Source of the DNA: Ectocarpus siliculosus | Lineage: Eukaryota; Sar; Phaeophyceae; Ectocarpales; Ectocarpaceae | DNA length: 64,000 bases | Assembly: GCA_000310025.1 (NCBI GenBank) | Contig: FN648564.1 | Span: 180,510-244,509 of the forward strand | Direction: 5' to 3' | In this document: in pieces, positions 22,244 to 32,760 of the stretch | Numbering within the stretch: position 1 is the first letter of the stretch | Layout of the letters: every line of letters begins with the position of its first letter | The notes under the pieces: generated by a model | Told to the model about the DNA's origin: nothing | What the model saw: only the letters and a program-made list of their open reading frames with translations | Database searches by the model: none | Made by a program: the position numbers and the translations under genes

Positions 22244-23218
22244 CGTTCAGACAGCAGCGCGGGGCCGTGTGCATGACACAGTGCTTAGAAGCTATGTTTA
22301 TCGCGGCGCAGTCGGCGTTGTAGTTTAGTATTTTCCCTCACGGCGAGTTGCATGGGACAGAGCAGCAGTGACTACATGCCTGGATCCTGCGCACGTCGAC
22401 GAGTTACGTTCAACGTGTCATCGTATCACCTGCAGTGACAAACACATGAAGGTCGCGATGCCCGTCTACGGCACACAGCTGTGTGTACCATACACTAACG
22501 TGAATCGCGTATCTAAGTTGGCTGTACCTCTGACGCTGACATTGTTGTATTGTTCACATCACACGGTAGCAGACGTGACCAACAATGAATGACACAATGG
22601 CGGAAGCGCGCATGATTGCTGGTACAGCAGTGGCAAGCTGTGTGGATCGCGCAGTCATCGTCTAACGTTAACGCAGACCTCGGGTTTCGTCACCACCTAT
22701 CTTCAGAAAATACAGACAACAAACACCAGGCCCTCAATCCTCCTGTTGCAGGCGTCATGCCGTGCGGTCTGCAACAAAAATGAAACGCAAAAACGACCCA
22801 AAACACAAACCTACATAATATAGTCCTAAGTATTCCCCCCGGTTGAATGCAATAAAAAAGCTTGTCAGCCAAGCGCTGTCCCAGGATGGACCCGTTGACA
22901 CGCGTACAACGGACGGAAAAAAAGTACAACACGATATTATCACCGAATGGTGAATGCCAACTCTCATCATCTTGGTTGACCAACACTGCAAGATCAAAGG
23001 TGTGCTATGTAGGAAGATCATAATATCCGCATCGATGGTGTGGGAACAGAGACAGCGCCACCACACGGCAGAGAAACCGAACCAAAAACACAAGCCAGAC
23101 ATCGCACAGTGAGAGGTTCTCTAGTGCGATGGAGTTAGTCCTTTCCTCTGCCCATCCTCTACTAGCGAACGATCTAAGGACTACATGTAAATCTCTTATT
23201 CACCGTATGACTGCAGAA

Positions 23219-23410
23219 TTTTGCAAAAAAAGTTAAAGTTCTGCAACTTTTCTTGCAACTTTCCTCATGTACGCTCAGCATGGGAGCTAAAAGTTGCACA
23301 AAACGTTTTTGCAACTTTTGCTTGGGAGCAAAAAGTTGCGCTCTGGAGGAAAAGTTTTGCAACCTTTCCGCGACGAACGTGTCGAACAAAAGTTGCACGG
23401 TGCAACTTGC
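23219..23410. repeat. Cluster of GCAACTTTT / AAAAGTTGC motifs
   Basis: GCAACTTT or its complement AAAGTTGC, or one-base variants, occur about nine times in 190 bases (for example near 23247, 23263, 23289, 23309, 23331, 23355, 23391 and 23401), on both strands. The motif is part of the block between Q and R of unit 2. No regulator is known to me for it. Confidence 0.6.
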
Positions 23411-23636
23411 GCCAATCCACGTCAACCTGCTTACAGGTACCATAACGTCGACCCTCTCCAGCGTCGAATATGGGAAGGCCGCGATCACCGATAACGAGTT
23501 GCCTCATGAATGATATCTGGAATGAGGTAATGCCAATGGGCTGTTGGGCAATGCCAAGGTTTGGTGCCTTGAGGTGCCGAAAGCGCCGGGAAAAAGAGTT
23601 TGTGCTGTGCACGACCGTCAACGGCCGCGAGTGGGT

Positions 23637-23995
23637 AGTTCAAGTTCGATGCTTTTGACCGCCACGGGTTTGGTTATCCTCCGATAACTTTCCGAATGAG
23701 TAAACAACAGCAATAGCAAGGCCGTTCGGCGGGAGGTAGCTCTCAGATCCATTTTTCATGTTCAAGTTTTGGTGCCGTCGGGTTTCGTGCGCGTCGGCGG
23801 GGAAAACTTTTGATTGACACAAAAATTACCCACGTCACAGAACGGTTGGTTCAAGTTCGCGAGGATTGTGTGCTCATGGTTTGGTATTCTAGCGATAACG
23901 TTTCGAGGGAGGAGACAACAGCAACAGCAATGCCACCCCAAGGGAGCTAGCTCTACCCAGCATCGCTCTACCCAGCATCTTTCTGGTGCCAGGAT
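23637..23995 (+). repeat. Tandem duplication, two units of about 210 bp
   Basis: GTTCAAGTTCG at 23639 and 23849 begins two diverged copies. Shared landmarks include GGTTTGGT, CGATAACKTTYCGA, AACAGCAA, GCAAKGCC and TTCTGGTGCC or TTTTGGTGCC. It lies in the block inserted between Q and R. Confidence 0.6.
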
Positions 23996-23999
23996 AGAT

Positions 24000-24260
24000 G
24001 CCTTGGGGTATCGTGAGTGTTGAGAAAAAAGGTTGAACTACATACCCTCTCCCGCACGCTCATCCGGCCGGGATTTTTCGCGATTTGCCTGCTCTTCGCG
24101 GTTGCTAAAAAAAAAAAACACGCCTCCACATTCCGCCAGTCCTGTGCAAAACTTTCTTCGTCCCATACAGAGTGTGCACCAAAAGTTTCATTAACGACAG
24201 TTCCCGACAAGAAGTTGAAAAAAACTTGGACTCCTAGCAAATTCCGCTGTCATAAAAACC
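24000..24260. other. No gene recognised
   Basis: Sequence between the tandem duplication and segment R, with a 12-A run near 24107-24118. Confidence 0.5.
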
Positions 24261-25336
24261 GGTTATAGCTTTCAGAAATAAAATCAGGAAAGGGCATTGA
24301 AGGACCCCGTGGCCCAAAATGGGCGGCACGGTCCGAATCGCAACCCGAACTTAGGCACGGGAATGAGTAGAACGTAGCAGGAGTACCATGGAATCCAGGT
24401 TCCTGCTAGTTTCTCTCAAAGGTTTTCGTTTTTATTATCTTTGAAGGGAGTGGTGTCTCGTCCTCACCGGGGGTTGCAAACACGGAATTTCAGTTCAAGT
24501 CAACTTCATCAGTCGTTACCACAAATGATGCTGGGAGTTGTTGGAGGTTGGCATGATGTCGACGTGGAAGAAACCAGGTGCGATAGCAGACACCAGCGAT
24601 GCGATGCACAAACTCCAATGAATGGTCACATCACGCTAGGTTGTTGCATGGTGTCGCATATCTTGTAATTTCGAAGGTTCACGTCTTGTGACGTGCCCAA
24701 CCTTACTCAATCACTCCCTTTCGTCACTTCGTGTGACATGCACCAAGCGTGATGATGTAGGTGCTGGCAACGCGCTTAAGACCACGGGCAAGAAAGATAA
24801 AATACAGAAAAGCAAACCTTGGCAAACCTCGGGTTTTGTATATGCATATCTTCGAAAAAAACAAATAACACTTAAAACTTGCGCAGAAAAAGTTCTTCAC
24901 TATCTTCTAGTGATGCGCCGGACGATGGCAAGTACCGTCGCTCATCTTCCTGGGACGCCAAGGGATGGTCACCAAACATCCTTTTTAGTGCTCCGTCTTC
25001 GACATTCATTCATCGACGCGAAGTTGGAACGGCAATTGGACATCCGAGATTCTTCACGATTGTTTTACTTCGCGGATGGCCGCAAAAGTAGTCACGTGAA
25101 GGAAAATCTTTCGCTTCGAAAAAAAGGACCTCGAGTAACTTTCAATCTTCCCCCGGCTCACCCTCCCTGCTTGGGTGGGCCGAGGTCCGTGAGTCGACAT
25201 AGACCTCGAAATGCCACCCAACAAAGACGGATACACAGTCCGTAGCAATGTTTAGAAGGGGATCCTGAGTTGGATGGCCACTACCGCCTTCGTGAGCTTG
25301 GGGTAGCTCGTGACCTAGCCAACTTGGGTAGTGGCG

Positions 25337-28300
25337 ATGAGGCTGAATCCAGATGCCCCGGCTTGGATACCGGGGCCATGCAGCAGGAGAGAGCACGATG
25401 AACACCGTGGGGATATGCACGAGAGAGGGGAAAGGAGAGAGTCCAGAGCTGGAGGGCCGCACCGCTGCGGGACAAGACAACCCTCTGGAAAAATAGGCAA
25501 GACCCAGGATACCTTTCATGATAGCCCGCAAGAAAATAAAACAAACAAAAAAACAGGGCAAAAGAGGGGTGGACGAGCGGAGCGTAGGATGGCAGCAGTA
25601 CGCGCCGCCCGAGAGAGACAGCAGGGTCGATTTCATAACGTAGCAACCTGGAATGTGCCGACTAAAGCTGTAAAAGGGGCGAATGGGTACGGGCGAGCCT
25701 ACAGTCTCTTGCACGAGGCAGCGGCCCAAGACGTATTGGCGATAGGTCTGCAGGAGACACAAAGGAAATCGCACACGGAATTCACATAGGCGGGTTTCCG
25801 AGTGTTTTGCTGTGGCAAGAAGAACGGTAAAACCCGTGGTGTGGGGATAACCGTTAAAGAGTTTGTGCGCAAGACCACCCCTTTCACCACGAAGTACATC
25901 GGCCCATGATGTATGGCCATGAGGTTTAAGATGACAGGCCGCCGCGGGGCTGTCAATTTTGTCGCTGCGTACGCCCCAACCGAGGTCGCCAGCGACGACA
26001 TCAAGCCAGAGTTCTGGGAACAACTTGACAGTCGTGCGGAGGATTTCCTTCAAAGAGTGTGCGTATATCTTGATCAACGCCAGCGCACGGACGGGGGAAA
26101 GGATGGGTGGGGAGGACGAGGGAGTCTTGGGAATACACGGGCGTGATGAGCTGAACGAGAACAGCCGACTGCTGCTGACCTTGGCAGCGGACGACCACCT
26201 TTTTGAGACGCCCAAGGGCAGAACATGGCCCACGTACAATGGTTTGTCGGGGACCGACCGCTGGCGCCTCGACTGCTCCGAACGTGTCTAACGTCGTTGT
26301 CATCCCCCAGTCGGGACCCCCAACCAAGGCGGACTCAGACCACAACATCGTGATAGCGACCGTCAATCTCGGTGGCAGGTTTGCCCACAACCGAGCAGTT
26401 CGGCCCAAACCGAAACAGAAGCAACTCAACCGACGGGAGTTGCAGGTCGAAGAAACGCGAAGGGCAGTGACTGAGCGGTTCGTTCTCAACCTCGACCAAC
26501 ACAGCGGGGCGAACGAGCGACCACCATCCCGGAGATGGCGACCGAGTTTACCGATGCTCTCCTGGAAGCAGCATTGACAACCCTACCCGAGGAACCGCGG
26601 AGACGACGCACGGAAGGAGTGGTGTAAGACTCCAGAGACAAGAGCCGCGTTGGAGTTGGCCCTTACCAAGCGGCGGGAAGCGCGCCGAGCGATGAAGGGC
26701 AATTGGAACATAGCAACATGGAGGGCCCTCAAAGCATCGTGTAAGGGTGTGGCTGCAGCAGTCGAAACGGGCGTCTATGCCCACCTGGACAGATATGTGA
26801 CGGAACTCGAAGCGATCTACAAGGACGGCGACATGAGAGGACCTCAAGATATCAGTGGGGCTCAGTGGGAGACAAGCGGGAGGAAAGCAGTCCGTTGCGA
26901 ACAAGAATGGCGTGCTGCTTCGGACTAAGAACGACAATCTACAGCGTTGGGCGAGATTCTTCGGCACCCTCCTCAACACCAAGTCCCCCACCCTAAACGC
27001 AGCCATCATCGAAAGAAGTGACACAGCGACCGGCGACACGTGCCTTTCGACGGTTAGAAGCGGCTCCAGACCTCGAGCAGGTGGAACCGGCAGCGAACGC
27101 CAGGCAGAAAACTGGAACGCACCCGGCCATGACTCGCTGCCTGCCGAGTTACAAAAGATCGATGACGAACCCATCGTACTGGGGCGCCTCCATGCTACCG
27201 TGGAAAAGGTGTGGAGAGGAGGAGAGATCCTGCAAGCGTGCAAGGACGCAACGATCAACGTTCTGTACAACCAGGGTGACTGGTCCAACTGGAACCAACT
27301 GCAGGTGGATCTCGCTGCTGTCTCATGTAGGCAAGGTCCCCGTCAAGATCATCACGGACTGCCTACGCGCCTTCTGTGAAACCAACAACATCATCCCGGA
27401 GAAACAGTGTGGGTTCCGACCTGAACGACCCACCATGAACATTCTGTTCGTCGTGCGCCGACTCCAGGAGCTGGGGTGGAGAAGGAAAATACCGCTCTAC
27501 AGGTGCTGAAGGAGGTATGATTCGGTGGACCGAGAGCTGCTATGGAAGGTACTGGCCAGGGTCGGGATTCCCGAGAAGATGGTCGCCGTCATTCGCCAAT
27601 TCCACGACAGAATGTGAGCCCGGGTGCGCATGAACGACGGAGAGCTTTCGGACTGGTTTTCGGTCACGCAAGGCCTACGACAAGGGGGTACCCTGTCCCC
27701 ACTGTCGTGCAACATCTTCGCCGCGGCCCTCGAGGTCGTTGTCAATCGATACAGCGAGGATGATGATATTCCGCAGAACCTGGTGTACGTTGAGGAGAAG
27801 GGACCGGGAACGGGGACACCACATGATCAAGTGCGGAGGGCGGTATGCAGAATGCTGTATGCCGATGACGCCGGCGGACTGGCGAGAAGGATGGCCGTCA
27901 TCGTGGAGGTATTCGGGGAACTCGGGCTGAAGGGATCGGAAAAGAAGACGGAGACGCTCCTTATGCCTGTCCGACAGCCAACCCCACCGCTCCCCCCGCC
28001 ACCACCGCTGACAATCGAGGCAGCAGGACAGAGGTAGACGCCCAGACGGCTCAATTCCGATACCTAGGTGGCCTCGTCAACGAACACGGCGACCTCACTA
28101 GGCAGATCAATTCCAAGAGCGGAACAGCATAGGCGTACGTCCTAAGAGATGAAGTTATGGCCGGGAGCTTTTCGACAGGTCGGTAGCACCGTTCCGACTC
28201 GAGACTCGCCTGCGTGAGGTCGAGTCGATGGAGGCACTGTTGTACGGCTGCATGACATGGGCCCCACGACGCGAGCACTACCGGGTGTTGAGGACGATAC

Positions 28301-29483
28301 ATCACCGGCTGCTCCTGCGAGTCATCGGCTACCAACGCAAAAAGGGCACCCTCTGGCAGCTTTCGTACGCCCAGATACTGAAGAAGTTAGGGTGCCAGAG
28401 CGTGGAAGCCACTGTTCGGCAACGGCGCCTGCTGTTCGTGGAAGAATTGGCAAGGCAGTCAGACGGGCGACTCCTGAAACGATTGATGCTTGGCGAGCTG
28501 GTGGGGGGAGGGGGGTACGGGGAAACCGGAGCAGAACTCGCCCATGTGCCTGGAGAACGACCTCAACATGTTCGAGGAAAAGCTCGGATCCACGGACACC
28601 GAGCCATGAAACTTACGAACCCCGCAAACAACTACATGTAAGCACCGAAGATGGAGCGGGGTCTACCTTGGCATACGGGGGTACTGCAGGGAGCTAACAG
28701 GCATTACCGCCTGGCACAAGAATGAAGAGGAGGCTAGCCAATCAACGGACACTCAACGAAAACAACAAGTCCGGTAACAGCACGGACACGGCCACACGCA
28801 ATGGGGCGGGAGAGGTGCTGAAGACGGACGAGACGGCGAGGGGAGACTGAAATTGAGGAGAGGCGGACCGAGTGGCGCGAGTTGCTGTGCCGGATTGAAC
28901 CCCTTGATTGATGGACTAATCCCTCCCCCCGTCACTGCACCCCCCTCGGTGTTTGCCATCGGGATCGGGTTTTCGTCGCTTGGCAACGACATTGTAAAAC
29001 AAGCCGATATACTTCGTGAACTCGGCAACCAGGTTACCACTTTTTTTTACCTCTGTCTTTTGTTTTTGGCGGTACTGTTAACCATAATGGTGGTCGAGTA
29101 GATCATGTTGTCCGGGGTCGAGAACCCTTACGCCGCGCAAGGGGGATGATCGCACCACGCTGTGTTAAAATGGTCAAGCATCCTCGAGGCAGTTACACAG
29201 TGATTATAACTGTCTCTGGAAGTGAACGCACCAGAAAATAAATTAAGTCATACGCAGCTGTCATCCGTAAGCAAGGAAGTAAGCACAAGACGCCGAACAC
29301 CCTTAGCAGGATGCAGCGCACCCTTCATGCGACTCGACGAATACCTCACGGCGCTTCGCGCTTGGTGATGTGAGAGCCTGGTCCGGTGAGAACCCGGCGT
29401 GCTCCGTCCCGGCTTTGTAGGGATGCGAGGTCAATGGTCTAACGACTACGGTATGCACGACTATGAGTACACCCCCCCCCCCC
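25337..29483 (+). mobile_element. Nearly full-length dead LINE (endonuclease and reverse transcriptase)
   Basis: Plus strand, in order: APE-type endonuclease motifs ATWNV (about 25643), IGLQET (25741), YAPTE (25970), INASARTG (about 26073) and SDHN (26335-26346); the RT with CGFRPERPTMNILFVVRRLQE cut short as CGFRPERPTMNILF (about 27409), YDSVDRELLWKVL (27513), QGLRQGGTLSP (about 27672) and an intact catalytic YADD (27858-27869); then a C-terminal region with LLYGCMTWAPRREHY (about 28237), TLWQLSYAQILKK and RQRRLLF. It would nick DNA and copy its RNA on the target. In-frame stops (25787, 27507, 27615) and several frame changes make it dead. The 3' UTR runs from about 28760 to a 12-C tail at 29472-29483. 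The 5' end is uncertain (25140 to 25337). Confidence 0.88.
29405..29425 (+). other. LINE 3' stem-loop
   Basis: CGTCCC (29405-29410) can pair with GGGATG (29420-29425), with one G-U pair, around a 9-base loop, 47 bases before the C-tail. The same stem is found in the truncated ends (16029-16049, 59343-59363 and reversed near 13860) and, with a T-A pair replacing C-G, in LINE fragment A (19295-19310). It may be the site the RT recognises. Confidence 0.55.
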
Positions 29484-30039
29484 GCCTTCACTGCACCATT
29501 GCACCAACCCCCCTAAAGCGATGACGTGCCTTTGCTGTGTCGGGTGACCCGTTTTGTGTCGTCTTGTGTCGTTTTGTTTTGTTTGTTTGTCGCTACGGCA
29601 TGGTTCTGGCGTATGTCTTGTTCTGGGTCTCTCTCTCCTCTTCTTTCCTTGTTCATTTCTCTTTCTTTCTTTTCCAATCTATGGTAACCTCCCATATCGT
29701 GTAGAGGCAAGCCGAGGGTCCTGGACTATCTGTCTTCGATTTGTATTGACTAGCGGTTCGGATCCATTTATCGTTTCGTGTACACTTTTTGGGTAAGTTA
29801 GCCCTGTGACCACGGGAATCGACCGTGTCAAGTGTTTTTGACTAGTACGGATAGAGGAAGGTACTGGGTAAGACGACGGAACGGTTTGTAATGCGAAAAC
29901 CAGAACAGTAACAAATAGCTCTCCATTTTGGTTGAGCCAACTGCACCTGCGCGACCGCCACGAAAAGGGAAAACAAGAATCGATTCGAAAAAAGCACTGA
30001 GGCCACTTGTTTTGTTGCCTTTTTTTCGGGCTGTCCTTT

Positions 30040-30072
30040 TCTCAGAAAGGGACGACCCAAAAAGAGATACGG
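30040..30072. other. Hairpin, first of a direct pair
   Basis: GGGCTGTCCTTTTCT and AGAAAGGGACGACCC can pair. A close copy (GGGTTTGTCCCTTTCT with AAAGAGACAACCC) lies at 31113-31144 in the same orientation. The pair brackets the block with the 219-bp tandem repeats in unit 2. Confidence 0.55.
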
Positions 30073-30189
30073 AAAAACAACAACCCACTTGTTACGGTGC
30101 TGGTCGATCTTTTTTTGTTTTGCTTTTCCGCCAAAATAACAGACCCTGCAACGAACGGCCGTTCGTCACACGGACATGTACCTTCTCAC

Positions 30190-30870
30190 CACTTTCGTTT
30201 TTCGGTGATAGCTCCGCACAGGGCGAAGCAGTACCAGAAGCAGCACCAAGGCTATCCCCCGCGAGCTGTGTAGACTATATGGTTCGTCTTGTGTGGCGGC
30301 TGATCGAGACCACAGGGCGATGGGGAGCACGGAAACTGAGGTGGCGAGAGTCAACGGCACGCTGGAAAAAATACCACCGCGCCAGCAACCAGTTTTTTTC
30401 GCTTTTGCCCATGTCGCAACTTTGGTTCATCGATGCTCTCTCGCCACCCACTGAAGCAACAGCGATGACAAGGGAATTCGCCACGAGCTGTGTGTATCAT
30501 CCGTCTTGTGTGGTGGTTGATACAGACCAGGACGCTGAAGGGCGCTCAGAAATTGTGAGCGCGGGAGTGGTGCACAAGCGGAAACATGACCCGCCGCGTT
30601 TTCAAGCAGCTTTCTTGTTCTTCCTTCCCGTGTCGCAACGTTGGTTCATCGATGCTCCCCCGCCACCCACTGAAGCACCAGCGATGACAAAGGTATCCGC
30701 CATGAGCTGTGCGTATGGTTCCTCTTGTGCGGTGGTGGATACAGACCAGGGGTCTACAGGACGCCCAGCAGTTGGGTTCGCTGATGCTCCTGCGTCCAGG
30801 CTCTTTCGGCTCGTTTGCCGCTGTTCGCCGCACACATCTGGTTGTCCACATGGTCCAGCCGAATCAAAAC
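30190..30870 (+). repeat. Tandem repeat, three units of about 218 bp
   Basis: TCTTGTGTGGYGG recurs at 30287, 30504 and 30723; spacing is 217 and 219. Units two and three share CGCAACKTTGGTTCATCGATGC, CCACCCACTGAAGCAMCAGC and GATACAGACCAGG. Since 219 is a multiple of three, the plus frame (29928-30917, 329 codons, no ATG at its start) repeats the peptide pattern WFIDA..PPTEA.AM..SC.Y..SC.VVDTDQ. The first unit is the most diverged. Confidence 0.75.
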
Positions 30871-31744
30871 AGCAAAATCTACCGCCGATGCTGCCGACTC
30901 TGCACCAGAGTTTGTAGGGATCAACCGTCGAGATATTCATGTTTGTAGTTAAGTATCATGTGGTCGTGGCCAAAAAGGACAACAAAAAAAAGACTGCCCA
31001 ATCCTGTCCAAAACTTGCTGCGCAAAAGATAGGATGGGCTATCCAAAAAGGATTGTCTCTCTTTCGGCGGTCTAAAAATGCAATGAATAGACAACGTAGG
31101 AAGAGGTTCTTGGGTTTGTCCCTTTCTAAGAAAGAGACAACCCAAAAACAAACAACGGAACAAGAGGCTTAAAAAGTATCCCCCCACCAAAAACAACGCT
31201 TCCACATAAAATCAATCATTGAACGAAAAAAAGGGGGCTTCCAGATCCGGTGTCAACATTTCGCTTGGGCAACTCAATCAATCGGAAAAGACCTTCAGCA
31301 GCAAGTTCAAATAGCTGTCCAAACCCCGTTGAGATCTTCGGATATGGCTCGACACCGCCGACACAAACGGACGGGATGATTCCGGGATATCGCAGATAAG
31401 AAGAACCTCCGCTTTTGGGAGATACATGCGCCCGCGAAGGCAGGGTGTTGAACGTCTCGTCACTCCTTTCCCATAGAATGCTTCCACACTACCCTCAGAA
31501 AAGTGTGCCTTTGTGCAGGGGGATGATTGGACCACATTAATATCCTTTTTGCGAGAGGGGCCTATTTCCGACACCTACAGCAAAGTGCGGCTTTGCCGCA
31601 CGTTTTGGACAACGTGGAAAAAAAAATGGCTAAACATATTTCAGTTTGTACCTGGTATGTTTGGACGCTTCCACATGAGACCACTGAGGACGCGTGAAGA
31701 CTAGCAAGGGTCCTTCACTTTGCGAGCAAAATTGGTCGGGTGCA

Positions 31745-32760
31745 TAGAGGTAGGGAACTTTAGTGCAGGCTCAAGCTCCGCCCTTAGGCCTCACAGCAAC
31801 GTCTGAGAGCGAAGCGGCGGGATCGGGCCTACTCTCAAATTGACGCAATAGCGTCACGGCGCCGCACGCCACGCAGGGGCCGTCGCTCGGCCACCCTCTC
31901 CGCGGAGCCCGTGGGACGCCCACTTTCAGCGAGACACCGTCGCCGAGGGGCCCGGGCGCCAAGCGCCGACCGAGCTGCCCGCGCCGGTAGAACCGCTCCA
32001 AACCACGAGTTCGCACCTTCGTTGAGACCTCGGACCCCTCCGCTCTGGACTGTTAATAAGCCGCGATTTGATTGGGCGATCTCCTAAATCTTCATGCACT
32101 AAACGCCGTTCTGTGTGTGTGGTGTATACATACATACATTTGTGCATGTGTCACAGCTTTACGCACGGCGAGTCGTGCAACTTTAGGCATGGCGCATTGA
32201 GGCATGCCACTTTGGTGTTTGTGCTTCTGCCGTCAATTTTTTCTGCAGCTAGCTAGCTGCGTTGAACAGCCACATTTGTTGGGGAATTATTTGGAACATT
32301 GTTGGTCGTTTCTAGATGGCTGTGGGAATGTTCTTCATGGAGTGTGCATTAACCCGAGCGTGTTATTTGTGGATAGTGCAGTAGCCCGACGGAGTGTTTG
32401 TGGTGTAGTTTGCAGGCAAGTACATGAACCCTGCAGGGAATGGTTGATGTTTCCGTCTTAGACATGTATGTAGCGAAGTAAACACATCACATGTCAGTGG
32501 CGAAGAAACACATCACACTTCGATGTCTTCTCTACGTCTTTTGTTTTCCATTTTCCGTTTTCAACTTGGTTACGAGTTAACCTCTATTATTCCTTTTCCG
32601 TTCGAGAGTTTTGTCTTCCTTTCACATCGGATACCCATTGTCGTCATTGCCTTCAACTGCAAGTAGCCAACTAAGTACAAGGCAATTCAAGATTTTTTGG
32701 CGCTAGGCTCCGCCTTTCGGGGATGGTTTCACACGTTGCACAGACGAATGCTTCCGGTCT
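31745..32760. other. GC-rich block in place of segment V, unit 2
   Basis: 31775-32060 is very GC-rich and starts with words (CACAG, GAGCGAAGCGG, TCGG.CC) also seen at 37440-37500 after the U segment of unit 3. After 32100 the sequence is ordinary. No rRNA or coding match is recognised. Confidence 0.4.

Larger units (their letters stand above)
17291..22736 (+). repeat. Macro-repeat unit 1
   Basis: Q 17291-17510, R 17543-18298, then the TIR element 18299-20511, S 20514-20562, the MITE 20563-20928, the rest of S to about 21125, U to 21720, V to 22350, P to 22736. This is the only unit in which all six segments can be followed. Its two TA insertions lie only 51 bp apart, in or next to S. Confidence 0.75.
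25140..29906 (+). mobile_element. Insertion block of 4.77 kb carrying a LINE, flanked by AGTAAC
   Basis: The S segment stops after GGACCTCGAGTAAC (25139) and resumes at AGTAACAAATAGCTC (29907). AGTAAC stands on both sides (25134-25139 and 29907-29912), consistent with a 6-bp target-site duplication. The block holds the LINE up to its C-tail at 29483, then about 420 further bases of T-rich sequence with GTGTCGTYTTGTGTCG words whose origin I do not know, so two events may be stacked. Confidence 0.7.

Noticed and set aside
29928-30917. 329-codon plus frame as a gene
   Set aside because: No ATG start, begins inside the macro-repeat S segment and is mostly tandem repeat.
31775-32060. GC-rich block as an rRNA fragment
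   Set aside because: No conserved rRNA words could be recognised.
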